A stretch of DNA of 64,000 nucleotides, taken from positions 248,001-312,000 of the forward strand of contig CAISEB010000020.1 of NCBI GenBank assembly GCA_903884235.1. Reading direction: 5' to 3'. Positions 24,345 through 34,346 of the stretch are shown here, piece after piece. This stretch comes from an uncultured Pseudomonadota bacterium. GTDB lineage: Bacteria > Pseudomonadota > Gammaproteobacteria > Steroidobacterales > Steroidobacteraceae. Both the position numbers and the translations under genes were made by a program. A model generated the notes under the pieces. It was given only the letters and a program-made list of their open reading frames with translations. It searched no databases and was not told the DNA's origin. The stretch's first letter is position 1, and every line of letters begins with the position of its first letter.

Positions 24345-26366
24345 ATGAACTCACCGCCCGCCGCAACACTGCTCGAACAGAGGCTGCGCTCGATACGGGC
24401 AGTCCTTCGGTCCGGTCGCGCGCTGACCGCTGAGCGCGCACTGCGAGCGCTCCTTCACGAACACCCGCATGACTTGACCGGGCATTGGCTGCTCGGCGTC
24501 GCGCTGCTCGATCAGGGCAACACTGCCGAAAGTCGCGCGCTGCTTGAGCACGCGGTCCGGATGGCCCCCGACTTCGTGGATGCGCGCATCGACCTCGCGC
24601 GCGCCGACCGCGCCTCGGGACGCCTGGCGGAGTCAAGGGCGCATGTGCGCCGGGTGCTCGAGGTGCAGCCGCGTCACGACCGCGCGTGGCTCGCCTACGG
24701 CGATGTCCTGGTTGACCTCGAACAATACGACGATGCACGCGTCGCGTTCGAACGTGCGCGTGAGTGCGAGTCCGATGGCCCACGCATCGAGCGCGCAACC
24801 GCCGCGCTCGTTGCCGACGACCGGCGCGGTGCCGAGGAATTGTTCCGCGAAGTCCTGCGGGCGGACCCGGCACATGTGTCCGCCCTTTGCGGACTGGCCT
24901 CGTTGTCCCTTGCCGCCGATGTTCCCGGCGATGCCGAGCGATTGCTGCGGCACGCGCTGCGACAGTCGGCGCACGTCCCGCTCGCGTGGCGCGGGATGGG
25001 GCCGGCGCTGCTGGCGCTCGGGCAGGTGCAGGCGGCAGCCGATGCCGCGCGATATCTGCGCAACATCGAACCCGCGAATCCGCAGAGTTGGGTCGCAACC
25101 GCCGCCGCGGCAGCCCGGCTCATGCGCCAGGAGGAGGCGCTCGCCGCGTACGAGCAGGCCGCGCGCCTCCATCCCGGCGAAGTACAACTGCACACGTCCA
25201 TCGGTCACGTGCTCAAGACGCTCGGACGCCGTGTCGAAAGCGAGGCGGCCTACAAGCGGGCAATCCAGGTGCAGCCAACCTGTGCCGAAGCATACTGGAG
25301 CCTTGCCGATCTCAAGAATTACCGCTTCGGCGATGCGGAAGTCGAGGCGATGCAGGAGCTGCTCGCCGACGATCACCGGGACGGGACGGGCGATGCGCAG
25401 CTCGAGTTCGCGCTCGGCAAGGCATTCGAGCAGCGCGAGCAGTATTCGGCGTCCTTCGCCCATTACGCCGCAGGCAATTCGCGGCGGCGGCGGGACGCGC
25501 CATTCGACATCGGCGCGTTCGAGCGCCGCACCGAGCGGATCCGGGCGTTCTTCAGTCGGGCGTTCCTGGCCGCGCGAGGCGGCTCAGGCGAGCTTGGACG
25601 AGCACCGATCTTCATCGTTGGCTTGCCGCGATCCGGCTCGACCCTGGTCGAGCAGATTCTCGCGAGCCACTCCAGGGTCGAAGGCACGATGGAGCTGCCC
25701 AACATCCTCAATTTCGTGCGCGACATCGATGATCTCGCGCCGGGCAGGAACGGCTACCCGGAACGAATCGGCGAGCTGGCCCCGGATCGCCTGGGGACGT
25801 TCGGGCGCCGCTACCTGGACGAGACGGCGCCGCTGCGCCAGGGCCTGGAGCGCTTCACCGACAAGCTGCCCAACAACTTCAGCCACGTCGGGCTCATCCA
25901 CCTGATCCTGCCGAACGCCACCATCATCGACGCCCGGCGTCATCCGATGGACTGCTGCCTGAGCACGTTCAAGCAGCACTTCGCCGAGGGCCAGACGTTC
26001 AGTTACGATCTCGACGACCTGGGGCGCTATTACCGATGCTACCTGTCCCTGATGGATCACTGGGACAACGTGCTCCCGGGCAAGGTGCTTCGGATGCAGT
26101 ATGAAGAGCTGGTCCGGGACCCAGAGATCCAGATTCGCCGCCTGCTCGAGCACTGCCAGCTTGAATTCGAGCCCGCCTGCCTCGCCTTCCACGAAACCCG
26201 TCGGTCCGTGAGGACGGCGAGTGCGGAGCAGGTGCGCCAACCCATCTACAGCTCCGGCGTAGGCTACTGGCGCCACTTCGAGGCCGAGCTTGAGCCGCTG
26301 CGCAAGGCGCTCGGCGACGCGGTGGAACGATTCCAATCGCTTGAGTGGCCGCCTGTCTTGCGCTGA
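24345..26366 (+). CDS. TPR-repeat sulfotransferase
   Basis: 673 residues. The first 370 or so are tandem TPR helices (for example ALRALLHEHPHDLTGHWLLGVALLDQG and SRALLEHAVRMAPDFVDARIDLARA). The C-terminal 290 form a PAPS-dependent sulfotransferase domain starting with GLPRSGSTLVEQILASH, the 5'-phosphosulfate loop. ARRHPMDCCLSTFKQHF holds the 3'-phosphate contacts. Such TPR-sulfotransferases are common beside TonB receptors in Steroidobacteraceae and sphingomonads, but the acceptor is unknown. The TonB receptor gene follows on the same strand. Confidence 0.85.
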   Translation: MNSPPAATLLEQRLRSIRAVLRSGRALTAERALRALLHEHPHDLTGHWLLGVALLDQGNTAESRALLEHAVRMAPDFVDARIDLARADRASGRLAESRAHVRRVLEVQPRHDRAWLAYGDVLVDLEQYDDARVAFERARECESDGPRIERATAALVADDRRGAEELFREVLRADPAHVSALCGLASLSLAADVPGDAERLLRHALRQSAHVPLAWRGMGPALLALGQVQAAADAARYLRNIEPANPQSWVATAAAAARLMRQEEALAAYEQAARLHPGEVQLHTSIGHVLKTLGRRVESEAAYKRAIQVQPTCAEAYWSLADLKNYRFGDAEVEAMQELLADDHRDGTGDAQLEFALGKAFEQREQYSASFAHYAAGNSRRRRDAPFDIGAFERRTERIRAFFSRAFLAARGGSGELGRAPIFIVGLPRSGSTLVEQILASHSRVEGTMELPNILNFVRDIDDLAPGRNGYPERIGELAPDRLGTFGRRYLDETAPLRQGLERFTDKLPNNFSHVGLIHLILPNATIIDARRHPMDCCLSTFKQHFAEGQTFSYDLDDLGRYYRCYLSLMDHWDNVLPGKVLRMQYEELVRDPEIQIRRLLEHCQLEFEPACLAFHETRRSVRTASAEQVRQPIYSSGVGYWRHFEAELEPLRKALGDAVERFQSLEWPPVLR

Positions 26367-26473
26367 GGGATGCGCAGGCAATCGCAAGATTGACGCCGGA
26401 CATCGGCTGCGACGATGATCGCTGCATGGGCCAGCCCGACCGCGGGCAAAAACAACGCCCGCCGGAGGAAGCA

Positions 26474-28939
26474 ATGCGTACACGCAAGTCGGTCGCCAAG
26501 CCACATAGTCCGGTTGGCGCGAGGCCACCCCAGCTCACTACCCTGAGATCCCGTATCGGAGTCGCGGTCGCCTCGGTGCTGGCGCTCGCCGTGCCGCGCG
26601 GTCAGGCTGTCGCCGCCAGTTCCGCGTCCGCCGGTAGCGTGCTCGAGGAGGTGGTCGTCACGGCCCGAAAGCGGGAAGAGAACCTGCAGGACGTTCCGCT
26701 GAGCATCAATGCCTTCACGAAGAAGGATATCCAGAACCTCGGCATCGCCCAGTTCGACGATTATGCCGAGAAGGTACCGTCGATCTCCTTCATCAGCGTT
26801 GGCCCCGGGACCCAGCTCTTCGTGATGCGCGGCGTATCCGACGGCAGCAATCCGAACTACGCCAACAGCTCGGCGACTGGATTCTTCGTCGACGACATGT
26901 CGACGAGCTGGTTCGGAACGCAGCCGGACCTGCACCTGTACGACATCGCGCAAATCGAGGTCCTGAACGGACCGCAGGGCACGACCTTCGGTGCCGGCTC
27001 GATGTCGGGTGCCGTCCGCTACATCACGAATAAGCCGGACGTGCATGCATTCAGCGCGGGGATCGACGTCGACGTGGGCTCCATCAAGGGCGGGACCACC
27101 AACGCGACGTATGAAGGCTTCCTCAACCTGCCGCTGATCGATGGTGTGCTCGGGTTGCGCCTGTCCGCTTTCAGCGATAACCACGGTGGCTTCATCAACA
27201 ACAAGCTGACCACGCGAACCTGGGTCAACGGGACCATGTCCGACAATTCCGCATGGGCCCGCAACCAGTACAACACGGCGCACGTCGAGGGTGGCCGCCT
27301 GGCGCTGAAGGGTGTCGCGAACGAGGCGTGGAGCGCGACGTTGACGTTGATGTTCCAGCGCCAGGCGACACAGGGCGCGTGGGACGAGGATCTGACGAAC
27401 TTCGGGCCGCGCACGGTCTCGCGCTTCGGGCCGGAGTCCCATCGCTACGAAGCCAAGATGCTGGATCTGCATGTCGACGGCGATGTCGGCATCGGCGATC
27501 TGGTGTTCGCCAGTACCTACTGGTCACTACCCACGCGCCAGAACAACGAATATTCGCAGTACGTGGAAAACTACAGCCCACTTCCACCGCCGTCTGGTTT
27601 CCCGAATCTCGTCGGCGGTTGGCCGGAGGCGTTCACGTGCCAGTCCGATCCATGGTACGGGGGCGGGCCATTTACCGGCTGCAACGTGCCGGTGCAGTTC
27701 TATGAGTACCATTCCAATCCGGAACGCTGGTCGAACGAGTTGCGCCTCGCATCGAAGCCCGGCGGCCGCTTCCATTGGTTGGCGGGGCTGTACTGGGAGA
27801 AGACCCGTGACAAGGATTCGGGTAGCACGTTCTATATGCCGGGTTTGAATGCCAGCAGCGCAGCATTCCAGTACTACAACAATTACTACGGAACCACCGG
27901 GTCCTCGCTAGCGCCCGGGATCTGGTACGCCTACCGCACGCGATCGGACTACCTGCAGACCACCGAGTTCGCGAACATCAGCTATGACATTACCGATCGG
28001 CTCAACGTCGAGGCCGGTGCCGTGTATTTCAGCTCGAACTCCAGTTACTTCAGTCCGTACGGGCAGTTCGCCTACGTGCCGGCGGCGCTGCCGTCTACGT
28101 CCCTCGATTCCTCGCACAAGCTCAATGGAAAGTTCGGAATCAACTACAAGGCGACCGAGCATCTCCTGTTCTACGCCGACATGTCCCAGGGTTTCCGTGA
28201 TGGTGGGGCGAATTCAGGCCTCCCCGACGGCTGCTATACGAATGGCGCACCCCACAAGTACGTTCCCGACACGCTCAACAATTTCGAAGTCGGCTGGAAG
28301 TCGACCAGCCTCGGCGGGCGGTTCCTGTTCAACGGGGCTGCCTACCTGATGAACTGGAAGGATCTGCAGACACTGATTTACGACGTCAACATCTGTCCAT
28401 CGAGCAGCTTCAATGTCAACGTCGGTAACGCGCGCGTCTACGGCGTCGAGTCGAACGTCGAGCTTAAGCCGAACGAGAACTGGTCGTTCCAGGCCGCCGG
28501 TAGCTATACGGACTCGCATCTGATCGGGAGCCAGTACGATACGTTTCAGGGCAACATCGGCGAGCGACTGCCGTTCGTGCCGTACTTCAGCTACAGCATG
28601 AACGTCCGCTACCAGCATCCGCTGACATCGGCGCTGACCGGCTATGCGCAGTTCGACGTCGCCCACAAGGGCGACATGTGGAACGACCTTCATGTCGCCG
28701 GCTCGAATGGCTTCGGTCGGATCGATCAACCGGGCTATTCCCTGATGAACCTGCGCCTTGGAATAAACCCGGAAGGCGGTCGTTGGCTTGCGGAGCTCTA
28801 CGTCCGCAACCTTGCTGACAAGAACGCGATCATCTACAGCAACACGGGCAACTACGACTTGCGCGCAACGACCAACGAACCGCGCGTGATCGGCCTGCGA
28901 GTCAACTATCGGTTTGGCCGGGAAACCAACTCGGAGTGA
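26474..28939 (+). CDS. TonB-dependent outer-membrane receptor
   Basis: 821 residues. A signal region is followed by LEEVVVTARKREENLQDVPLSINAF, which holds the TonB box and plug start. The plug continues to GAVRYITNKP, and the barrel ends with VIGLRVNYRFGRETNSE. The ligand cannot be read from sequence; this VVVTARKREE clade often carries organic substrates rather than siderophores. The start at 26474 is chosen for its GGAGGAA Shine-Dalgarno, although the frame opens at 26345. It is preceded by the TPR-sulfotransferase and ends 30 bases from a convergent gene. Confidence 0.92.
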   Translation: MRTRKSVAKPHSPVGARPPQLTTLRSRIGVAVASVLALAVPRGQAVAASSASAGSVLEEVVVTARKREENLQDVPLSINAFTKKDIQNLGIAQFDDYAEKVPSISFISVGPGTQLFVMRGVSDGSNPNYANSSATGFFVDDMSTSWFGTQPDLHLYDIAQIEVLNGPQGTTFGAGSMSGAVRYITNKPDVHAFSAGIDVDVGSIKGGTTNATYEGFLNLPLIDGVLGLRLSAFSDNHGGFINNKLTTRTWVNGTMSDNSAWARNQYNTAHVEGGRLALKGVANEAWSATLTLMFQRQATQGAWDEDLTNFGPRTVSRFGPESHRYEAKMLDLHVDGDVGIGDLVFASTYWSLPTRQNNEYSQYVENYSPLPPPSGFPNLVGGWPEAFTCQSDPWYGGGPFTGCNVPVQFYEYHSNPERWSNELRLASKPGGRFHWLAGLYWEKTRDKDSGSTFYMPGLNASSAAFQYYNNYYGTTGSSLAPGIWYAYRTRSDYLQTTEFANISYDITDRLNVEAGAVYFSSNSSYFSPYGQFAYVPAALPSTSLDSSHKLNGKFGINYKATEHLLFYADMSQGFRDGGANSGLPDGCYTNGAPHKYVPDTLNNFEVGWKSTSLGGRFLFNGAAYLMNWKDLQTLIYDVNICPSSSFNVNVGNARVYGVESNVELKPNENWSFQAAGSYTDSHLIGSQYDTFQGNIGERLPFVPYFSYSMNVRYQHPLTSALTGYAQFDVAHKGDMWNDLHVAGSNGFGRIDQPGYSLMNLRLGINPEGGRWLAELYVRNLADKNAIIYSNTGNYDLRATTNEPRVIGLRVNYRFGRETNSE

Positions 28940-28969
28940 CGGCGGCCCGGCGCGGGTTGCGCCGGCGGG

Positions 28970-30202
28970 TCACGCGAGCATTACCTGCAGCGACTCGACG
29001 ATGCGCTCGACCTCGTCCACGGTATTGTAGTGTGCGAGGCCGATCCGCAGCACGCCCTCCGACTCGTCCAGGCCGAGGTACCGGGCGACCTCGTACGCGT
29101 AGTTGTGTCCAGACCAGACGTTGATGCCCTGGCGGCCAAGTGCGCCGGCGATTTCCGAGTTCCGGTGGCGTGCGTGCGTGATGGAGACCGTGGGCACGCG
29201 CTCGGACAGCCTTGCGGCGTCGGTGATGCCCTGGACCTGCACGCCCGGGATCCTTCGCAGTCGGTCGATCAACTGCTGCGCGATCGGCATTTCGTACGCC
29301 GTCGCGGCCGCGTAGGCCGCCGTGATCCTCGCCCGGCGTGGTCCGCTCGCGCCAACCTGTTCGCCGAGCCATGCCAAGTAGTCGACGGTCGCCGCGAGGC
29401 CTGCAAAGAGCTCCGTCTGCGGCGTCCCGAGTTCGTGCCGTCCGGGCGGGTCGACCGGCGCGCAGCGCGCCGCGTAGGCGTAGAGGTCGGCGAGCAGCGC
29501 CTCTCGGCCCCAGAGGACGCCCAGATGCGGGCCGAAGAACTTGTACGACGAGCACGCGAGGAAGTCACAGCCCAGTGCCTGCACGTCCGCCATCACGTGC
29601 GGCACGGACTGCACGCCATCGACGTAGACGAGGGCGCCGGCCGCCTTGGCCATTCGGGTCAACTCCGCGACAGGGTTGATCGATCCGGTGAGGTTGCTGG
29701 CGTAGTTGAGGGCCAGCAGGCGCGTGCGCTCGTTCAGCAGCGGGGCCAGGTTCTCCGGCTCGATCCGCCACGTGTCCCGGTTGAACGGCAGCCAGCGGAT
29801 GGTCACGCCGCGGTCTTCCGCCATCCTGATCCACGGTGCCACGTTGCCCTCGTGGTCCATGCGCGTGATGATGATCTCGTCCCCGGGCCCCCAGTCGCGA
29901 CCGAGGGATCTCGATATGTGGAAGGTCAGCATGGTCATGGACTGGCCGAGGATGACCTCGCGGCCGGAGGCGGCGCCGAGCAGGTCCGCCATCGCCTCGT
30001 GCGCCTGCGCCCAAATCGCGTCGGCAGCGCGGGAGGCCGTGAACTGGCCGCCGAGGTTGCTCGCGGCACCTGACAGGGCGGCGCTCACCGCGCTGATGAC
30101 GGATTGGGGGACCTGCGTCCCCGCGGGGTTGTCCAGGAAGACCGCCGGGCTTGCCAGCGCCGGAAACTGGCGGCGGACGAGATCGACGGGGAAGGTGGTC
30201 AT
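28970..30202 (-). CDS. Cysteine-desulfurase-like aminotransferase class V
   Basis: 410 residues with the PLP fold of class-V aminotransferases. DGVQSVPH provides the aspartate that contacts the cofactor, and SSYKFFGPHLG provides the Schiff-base lysine. The opening FPALASPAVFLDNPAGTQVP is typical of the SufS-like subfamily (TIGR01976), most of which are not proven desulfurases. The start at 30202 (MTTFPVDLVRRQ) has GGAG at a good distance, whereas the first in-frame ATG at 30259 has GGAGG almost touching it. It follows scoAB on the same strand and converges with the TonB receptor. Confidence 0.8.
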   Translation of the reverse strand: MTTFPVDLVRRQFPALASPAVFLDNPAGTQVPQSVISAVSAALSGAASNLGGQFTASRAADAIWAQAHEAMADLLGAASGREVILGQSMTMLTFHISRSLGRDWGPGDEIIITRMDHEGNVAPWIRMAEDRGVTIRWLPFNRDTWRIEPENLAPLLNERTRLLALNYASNLTGSINPVAELTRMAKAAGALVYVDGVQSVPHVMADVQALGCDFLACSSYKFFGPHLGVLWGREALLADLYAYAARCAPVDPPGRHELGTPQTELFAGLAATVDYLAWLGEQVGASGPRRARITAAYAAATAYEMPIAQQLIDRLRRIPGVQVQGITDAARLSERVPTVSITHARHRNSEIAGALGRQGINVWSGHNYAYEVARYLGLDESEGVLRIGLAHYNTVDEVERIVESLQVMLA

Positions 30203-30365
30203 GCGCCGCTCCGGATGCGAAATGCGTTTCTGGTCTTGGGTCGCGGCCTCGGTTGCCATCCTCCAGCAGGTTGGCGCGCCGAAGCGACGCCGAGTGCGGG
30301 GGTCAGCCGAGGAGGTGCGCGGGAGGTCGGCGCTCGTGCCGGCCCCGCGCCGCGCTCTCCCGTTG

Positions 30366-31004
30366 CTACGACAGCGCCACCGTGTAGGGCGCCGCGGTTC
30401 GGGCCGCGATGGTCTCGAGGGTCACGCCCGGCGCGATCTCGATCAGGTTCAGCCCCTCACGGGTCACGTCGAAGACGCCGAGGTCCGTGATGATCAGGTT
30501 GACGCAGGCACGGCCGGTCAGCGGCAGGTCGCAGGCGGGCAGGATCTTCGGCGTGCCGTCCTTCGCCGCATGTTCCATCACCACGACCACGCGCTTGACG
30601 CCCGCCACGAGATCCATGGCGCCGCCCATGCCCTTGACCATCTTGCCAGGGATCATCCAGTTCGCGATGTCGCCCTTCTCTGAGACCTGCATCGCGCCGA
30701 GGATCGCGAGGTCGATGTGGCCACCCCGGATCATCGCGAAGCTGTCCGCGCTCGAGAAGTAGCTCGTCTTCGGCAGCGCGGTGATGGTCTGCTTGCCGGC
30801 GTTGATGAGGTCCGGATCTTCCTCGCCCTCGACCGGGAACGGACCCATGCCGAGCATCCCGTTCTCCGACTGCAGCGTCACCTCGACCCCGGCGGGGATG
30901 TAGTTCGCGACCAGCGTCGGGATGCCGATACCGAGGTTGACGTAGAAGCCGTCCCGGAGCTCCTTCGCCGCGCGCATCGCCAGTTCGTCACGATTCCAGG
31001 GCAT
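30366..31004 (-). CDS. scoB: 3-oxoacid CoA-transferase subunit B
   Basis: 212 residues. [16 protein letters not shown] contains the catalytic glutamate that forms the CoA thioester. [24 protein letters not shown] and [17 protein letters not shown] are further SCOT-B signatures. With ScoA it transfers CoA between succinyl-CoA and a 3-oxoacid such as acetoacetate. The start is 3 bases after the scoA stop, as expected for a stoichiometric pair. Confidence 0.93.
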   Translation of the reverse strand: MPWNRDELAMRAAKELRDGFYVNLGIGIPTLVANYIPAGVEVTLQSENGMLGMGPFPVEGEEDPDLINAGKQTITALPKTSYFSSADSFAMIRGGHIDLAILGAMQVSEKGDIANWMIPGKMVKGMGGAMDLVAGVKRVVVVMEHAAKDGTPKILPACDLPLTGRACVNLIITDLGVFDVTREGLNLIEIAPGVTLETIAARTAAPYTVALS

Positions 31005-31007
31005 GGC

Positions 31008-31706
31008 TCAGCTCCTCTTGCGCACGGTGCGCTGCTCGATCCGCTTCTCGAGGCCCGTGGCCTGGAAGATCCGCTGCACGAAGATCCCGGGGGTGTGGAT
31101 GTGGTCCGGATCGATGGAACCCACCTCGACCAGTTCCTCGACCTCGGCGACCGTGACCTTGCCGGCGGTCGCCATCATCGGGTTGAAGTTGCGGGCGGTG
31201 CGGCGGAAGACGAGGTTGCCGTCGCGGTCGCCCTTCCACGCGTGCACGATGGCGAGGTCCGCGACGAGCCCGGTCTCGAGGACGTAGTTCTGGCCATTGA
31301 AGACCTTGTGCTCCTTGCCCTCAGCGACGAGCGTGCCGACGCCGGTCTTCGTATAGAAGCCGGGGATGCCGGCGCCCCCGGCGCGGATCCGCTCGGCCAG
31401 CGTGCCCTGCGGATTGAACTCGAGTTCCAGTTCGCCCGACAGGTACAGCTGCTCGAACAACTTGTTCTCGCCGACGTACGAACTGATCATCTTCTTGATC
31501 TGCCGCGTCGCGAGCAGCTGGCCGAGGCCGAAGCCGTCGACGCCCGCGTTGTTGCTGATGACGGTCAGGTTGCGGGCCCCCGAGTCACGCAGCGCCGCGA
31601 TAGCGTTCTCGGGGATGCCGCAGAGGCCGAAGCCCCCCGCCATCACGGTCATGCCGTCGAAGGTCACGCCCTTCAGGGCGTCGACGGCGTTCGCGAATAC
31701 CTTCAT
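31008..31706 (-). CDS. scoA: 3-oxoacid CoA-transferase subunit A
   Basis: 232 residues. GGFGLCGIPENAIAAL is the conserved CoA-binding loop of ScoA/AtoD-type subunits. GAGIPGFYTKTGVGTLVAEGKE is also typical. The ATG at 31706 is preferred over the GTG at 31715 because GAGG lies too close to the latter. It forms an operon with scoB and lies 203 bases from ppsR on the same strand, so the two are probably separate transcripts. Confidence 0.93.
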   Translation of the reverse strand: MKVFANAVDALKGVTFDGMTVMAGGFGLCGIPENAIAALRDSGARNLTVISNNAGVDGFGLGQLLATRQIKKMISSYVGENKLFEQLYLSGELELEFNPQGTLAERIRAGGAGIPGFYTKTGVGTLVAEGKEHKVFNGQNYVLETGLVADLAIVHAWKGDRDGNLVFRRTARNFNPMMATAGKVTVAEVEELVEVGSIDPDHIHTPGIFVQRIFQATGLEKRIEQRTVRKRS

Positions 31707-31909
31707 GAAAGTCACACCTCGGGGACGTTCGACGCTGGACCGCGCGGCGCCATGCGGCGCACGCGGGGGCGGAGTTTATCACCCCGGTTCGGCGCAGCGC
31801 CGCCGGGGTCGGGCGCAGCCGGCAGGCGCAACCGGCCGGCTGCAGGACATGCAGGCGCAGATGGCGCAGGACTGCGGCCGGGAGGAGGTGTCGCCTCCAG
31901 CGGGGGCGG

Positions 31910-33343
31910 CTAAGGGCGCGTGCGCTCGTCGGTCGTGTCGGCGAGGTCGCCGAGGCCGTAGCGGCGCAGCTTCGCGTACAGGCTCTGGCGGCTGAGACCG
32001 AGGATCTCGGCCGCGGAAGCACGGTTGTCGTCGGTGAGTTCCAGCGCCGCCTCGATGCACAGGCGCTCGATCACGTCGCTCGACTCGCGCACGAGTTCCT
32101 TGAGCGGGACGCGCCCGACGAGTTCCGTGACCTGTTCCATCGATCGCGGCCGGGCCTTCGCCCCGAGGCGCTCGGTCGCGACCCGTTGGCCGACGTCGCG
32201 CATCGTGAAGCCGAGGCAGGGGTCGTCGCCGTCAGGGACCGCGACGCCGGAGATCTCGACATCCACGGTCGCGCCGTAGCTGCCACGCAGCGTCGTCGCG
32301 AACAGGCGGATCGAGCCGTGCTCGCGCAGGTGCGCGTTCAGGAGGTTGAAGTCGACGCCGGGGCGGCCGAGCCAGCGCTCGAGGGGCTCGCCGCGGGCCT
32401 GTTCCTCGCTCGCGAGCTGGACCATGTCGAGGAAAGCCGGGTTCGCGAACTGGATCCGGCCGTCCGGGTCGGTGACCAGGAACGCGTCGGGCTGCTGCGC
32501 CACGACGTCGAGGACCAGCGAGTGTTCCTCGGTGATCGCCAGCTCCAGCCCGTTCCGGGCCGCCGGGGTCAGGCGAACGAGGAAGTACGACGCGCGGTCC
32601 TCGCGGAACAGCGAGACCGCGGCGCTCATTTCGCGCTCGCCGTTGGCGGTACGGGCGGTGCCGGCGTCCATGCGCCCGGTGGCACGGACGCCTGCGAGCA
32701 GGTCCTCCAGCGCCGGACGGCCCGGGGCCTCGAAGACGGAGGTGATCCCGCGCCCCGTCAGCTCGCGGCTGTCGGTGCCGATGATCCGGCCGGCGGCGGG
32801 GTTGGCCTCGACGATGCGGCGGGTCGCGGCATCGACGACCAGCATGGCCTCACCGGAGACCTGGAACAGCAGCCGATGGCGTGCTTCGGCCTGACGCAGC
32901 CGGCCGTACTCGCGCTCGAGCGACTGCTGGGCCCCGATCAGGCGCTGCTGGAGCGCGGCGACCGGACGCAGGTTGCGGCCCACCGCGAAGATTCGTCCCG
33001 ACTTGCCGATGCGTGTGGCGGCGTAGACCACCGGCAGGTCCTCGCCGCTCGGCGACGGGTGGTTGACCTGGCGCCAGCGCAGCGGGGCGCCGGATGCCGC
33101 GTCGGCGAGCAGGGCCTCGATCTTCGGGCGACTCTCGGACGTGACGATCTGCAGCCACGGCTGGCCGATCCAGCGGGACCGGAATTCCTGGGCGAGGTCT
33201 TCGTTGCTGAACGTCGCGTCGCCGACGATCGCCGCCGTGCCATCCTCGATGATCAGCGCGATATCGGACGCGGCCGCGATGAGATTCGCGACGGACGTTG
33301 CGTCGATCTCTTCCAGCCACTGGGTGGCTGCGCTGAACGGCAT
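31910..33343 (-). CDS. ppsR: Transcriptional repressor of photosynthesis genes
   Basis: 477 residues: an N-terminal PAS-like domain, a coiled region (about 128-155), two PAS domains (about 155-265 and 280-390) and a Fis-type helix-turn-helix (430-463, ASAAEILGLSRQSLYAKLRRYGL). PpsR/CrtJ represses bch, crt and puc genes under oxygen or high light by binding TGT-N12-ACA, of which two perfect copies occur at 12287-12330. Only two cysteines are present. Cys429 just before the HTH matches the redox-active Cys424 of Rhodobacter PpsR; Cys376 is elsewhere. Upstream ppaA encodes its antirepressor. Confidence 0.93.
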   Translation of the reverse strand: MPFSAATQWLEEIDATSVANLIAAASDIALIIEDGTAAIVGDATFSNEDLAQEFRSRWIGQPWLQIVTSESRPKIEALLADAASGAPLRWRQVNHPSPSGEDLPVVYAATRIGKSGRIFAVGRNLRPVAALQQRLIGAQQSLEREYGRLRQAEARHRLLFQVSGEAMLVVDAATRRIVEANPAAGRIIGTDSRELTGRGITSVFEAPGRPALEDLLAGVRATGRMDAGTARTANGEREMSAAVSLFREDRASYFLVRLTPAARNGLELAITEEHSLVLDVVAQQPDAFLVTDPDGRIQFANPAFLDMVQLASEEQARGEPLERWLGRPGVDFNLLNAHLREHGSIRLFATTLRGSYGATVDVEISGVAVPDGDDPCLGFTMRDVGQRVATERLGAKARPRSMEQVTELVGRVPLKELVRESSDVIERLCIEAALELTDDNRASAAEILGLSRQSLYAKLRRYGLGDLADTTDERTRP

Positions 33344-33388
33344 CAGGCTTGCTCCACGACAGGCAGGTCCATTTCGCCCGCGCGCATT

Positions 33389-33418
33389 CTATTACAGGTT
33401 CAATAAAAAGCAGGTCAA
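33389..33418 (-). promoter_or_regulatory. Possible ppsR promoter
   Basis: On the minus strand TTGACC (33418-33413) is followed after 18 bases by TAATAG (33394-33389). The tract is AT-rich in an otherwise GC-rich region. It would give ppsR its own promoter apart from ppaA. Confidence 0.35.
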
Positions 33419-33431
33419 AAGATGCCCTGCA

Positions 33432-34346
33432 TCAATGCATTTCGTCCAGTTTGTCGACGAGTCGTTCCGCTTCCGAGACGGCCTGATCGCCATTCTCGGC
33501 GGTTCCATCCGCGCCGATCTCGCAGGCGAGTTCGGGACGCCGCAGGAACAGGGGGCCGCCCACGAGGATCCGAAGCGTGCCGTTCTGCGATGAGCGGCGA
33601 AGGCCGGGCAGCAGCGCTGTCAGGTCCTCCACCTTCTGGTCCGCGGCGAGCGACAGGCCCACGACGTCGAAGTGATTGTTTGCGGCGAGTTCGATGACTT
33701 CGCGGGGCGACTTCGGGAATTCGCAGCAGACGTTCCAGCCGCGGCGCCTGAAGAAGTCACCGATCACGAGCAGGCCGAAGGTGTGCTGTTCGCCTGGCAC
33801 CGGCACCAGCAGGACCGAGCGCATGCCCTGTCCGGGCGTGGCGCTCTCGCAGGAGTCGCGCCCGAGTTCGTGCAGGAGCACCTGGAGGCGGCCCAGCGCG
33901 ACCGTGATCTGCGTGAAATCCGCCGCGTCGTCCTCCCAGAGCTGGCCGAAGCCGCGGGCAACTGGGACGAGCAGGTCCATGTAGACCTCGTCGCGGGGCA
34001 CGCCCTGGGCAATCAGTGCCTCGACGTAGGCTCCGGCGACCGTCGATTCATGCGCCAGAAGCAGTCGCTGCAGCTCGAGGCAGTCGCCGGGGGCGACATG
34101 GCGCTCGACCGCCGAGGCGACGCACTGCGCCAGGCGGGTACTCTCCGGCGCCATCGGCAGCCGCCCGCGCGCAGCCAGCAGGCGGGGGACGATCTCTGTC
34201 TCGATGGTTCGTCGCAGGCGCGTTGCGTGCCCGGCGTCCCCGTCGTGGGTCGTCGAGCTGCTTCGCGGCCGCGGTGACCCTGATTCATTTGTATGGGGGA
34301 GGCCGCAAAGACCCCCCGTCGCGTCGCCCCGGTCGTCGGTGCTCAT
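33432..34346 (-). CDS. ppaA: B12-dependent antirepressor of PpsR
   Basis: 304 residues. After a poorly conserved N-terminus, a helical cap (about 80-170) and a cobalamin-binding SCHIC-type domain follow: LLVPVPGEQHTFGLLVIGDFFRRRGWNV, then VVGLSLAADQKVEDL and LVGGPLF. PpaA/AerR binds PpsR/CrtJ in a cobalamin- and light-dependent way and relieves repression. The ppaA-ppsR pairing is standard. It is divergent from bchF across a 259-base gap. The start at 34346 has a GGGGG Shine-Dalgarno-like stretch. Confidence 0.9.
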   Translation of the reverse strand: MSTDDRGDATGGLCGLPHTNESGSPRPRSSSTTHDGDAGHATRLRRTIETEIVPRLLAARGRLPMAPESTRLAQCVASAVERHVAPGDCLELQRLLLAHESTVAGAYVEALIAQGVPRDEVYMDLLVPVARGFGQLWEDDAADFTQITVALGRLQVLLHELGRDSCESATPGQGMRSVLLVPVPGEQHTFGLLVIGDFFRRRGWNVCCEFPKSPREVIELAANNHFDVVGLSLAADQKVEDLTALLPGLRRSSQNGTLRILVGGPLFLRRPELACEIGADGTAENGDQAVSEAERLVDKLDEMH

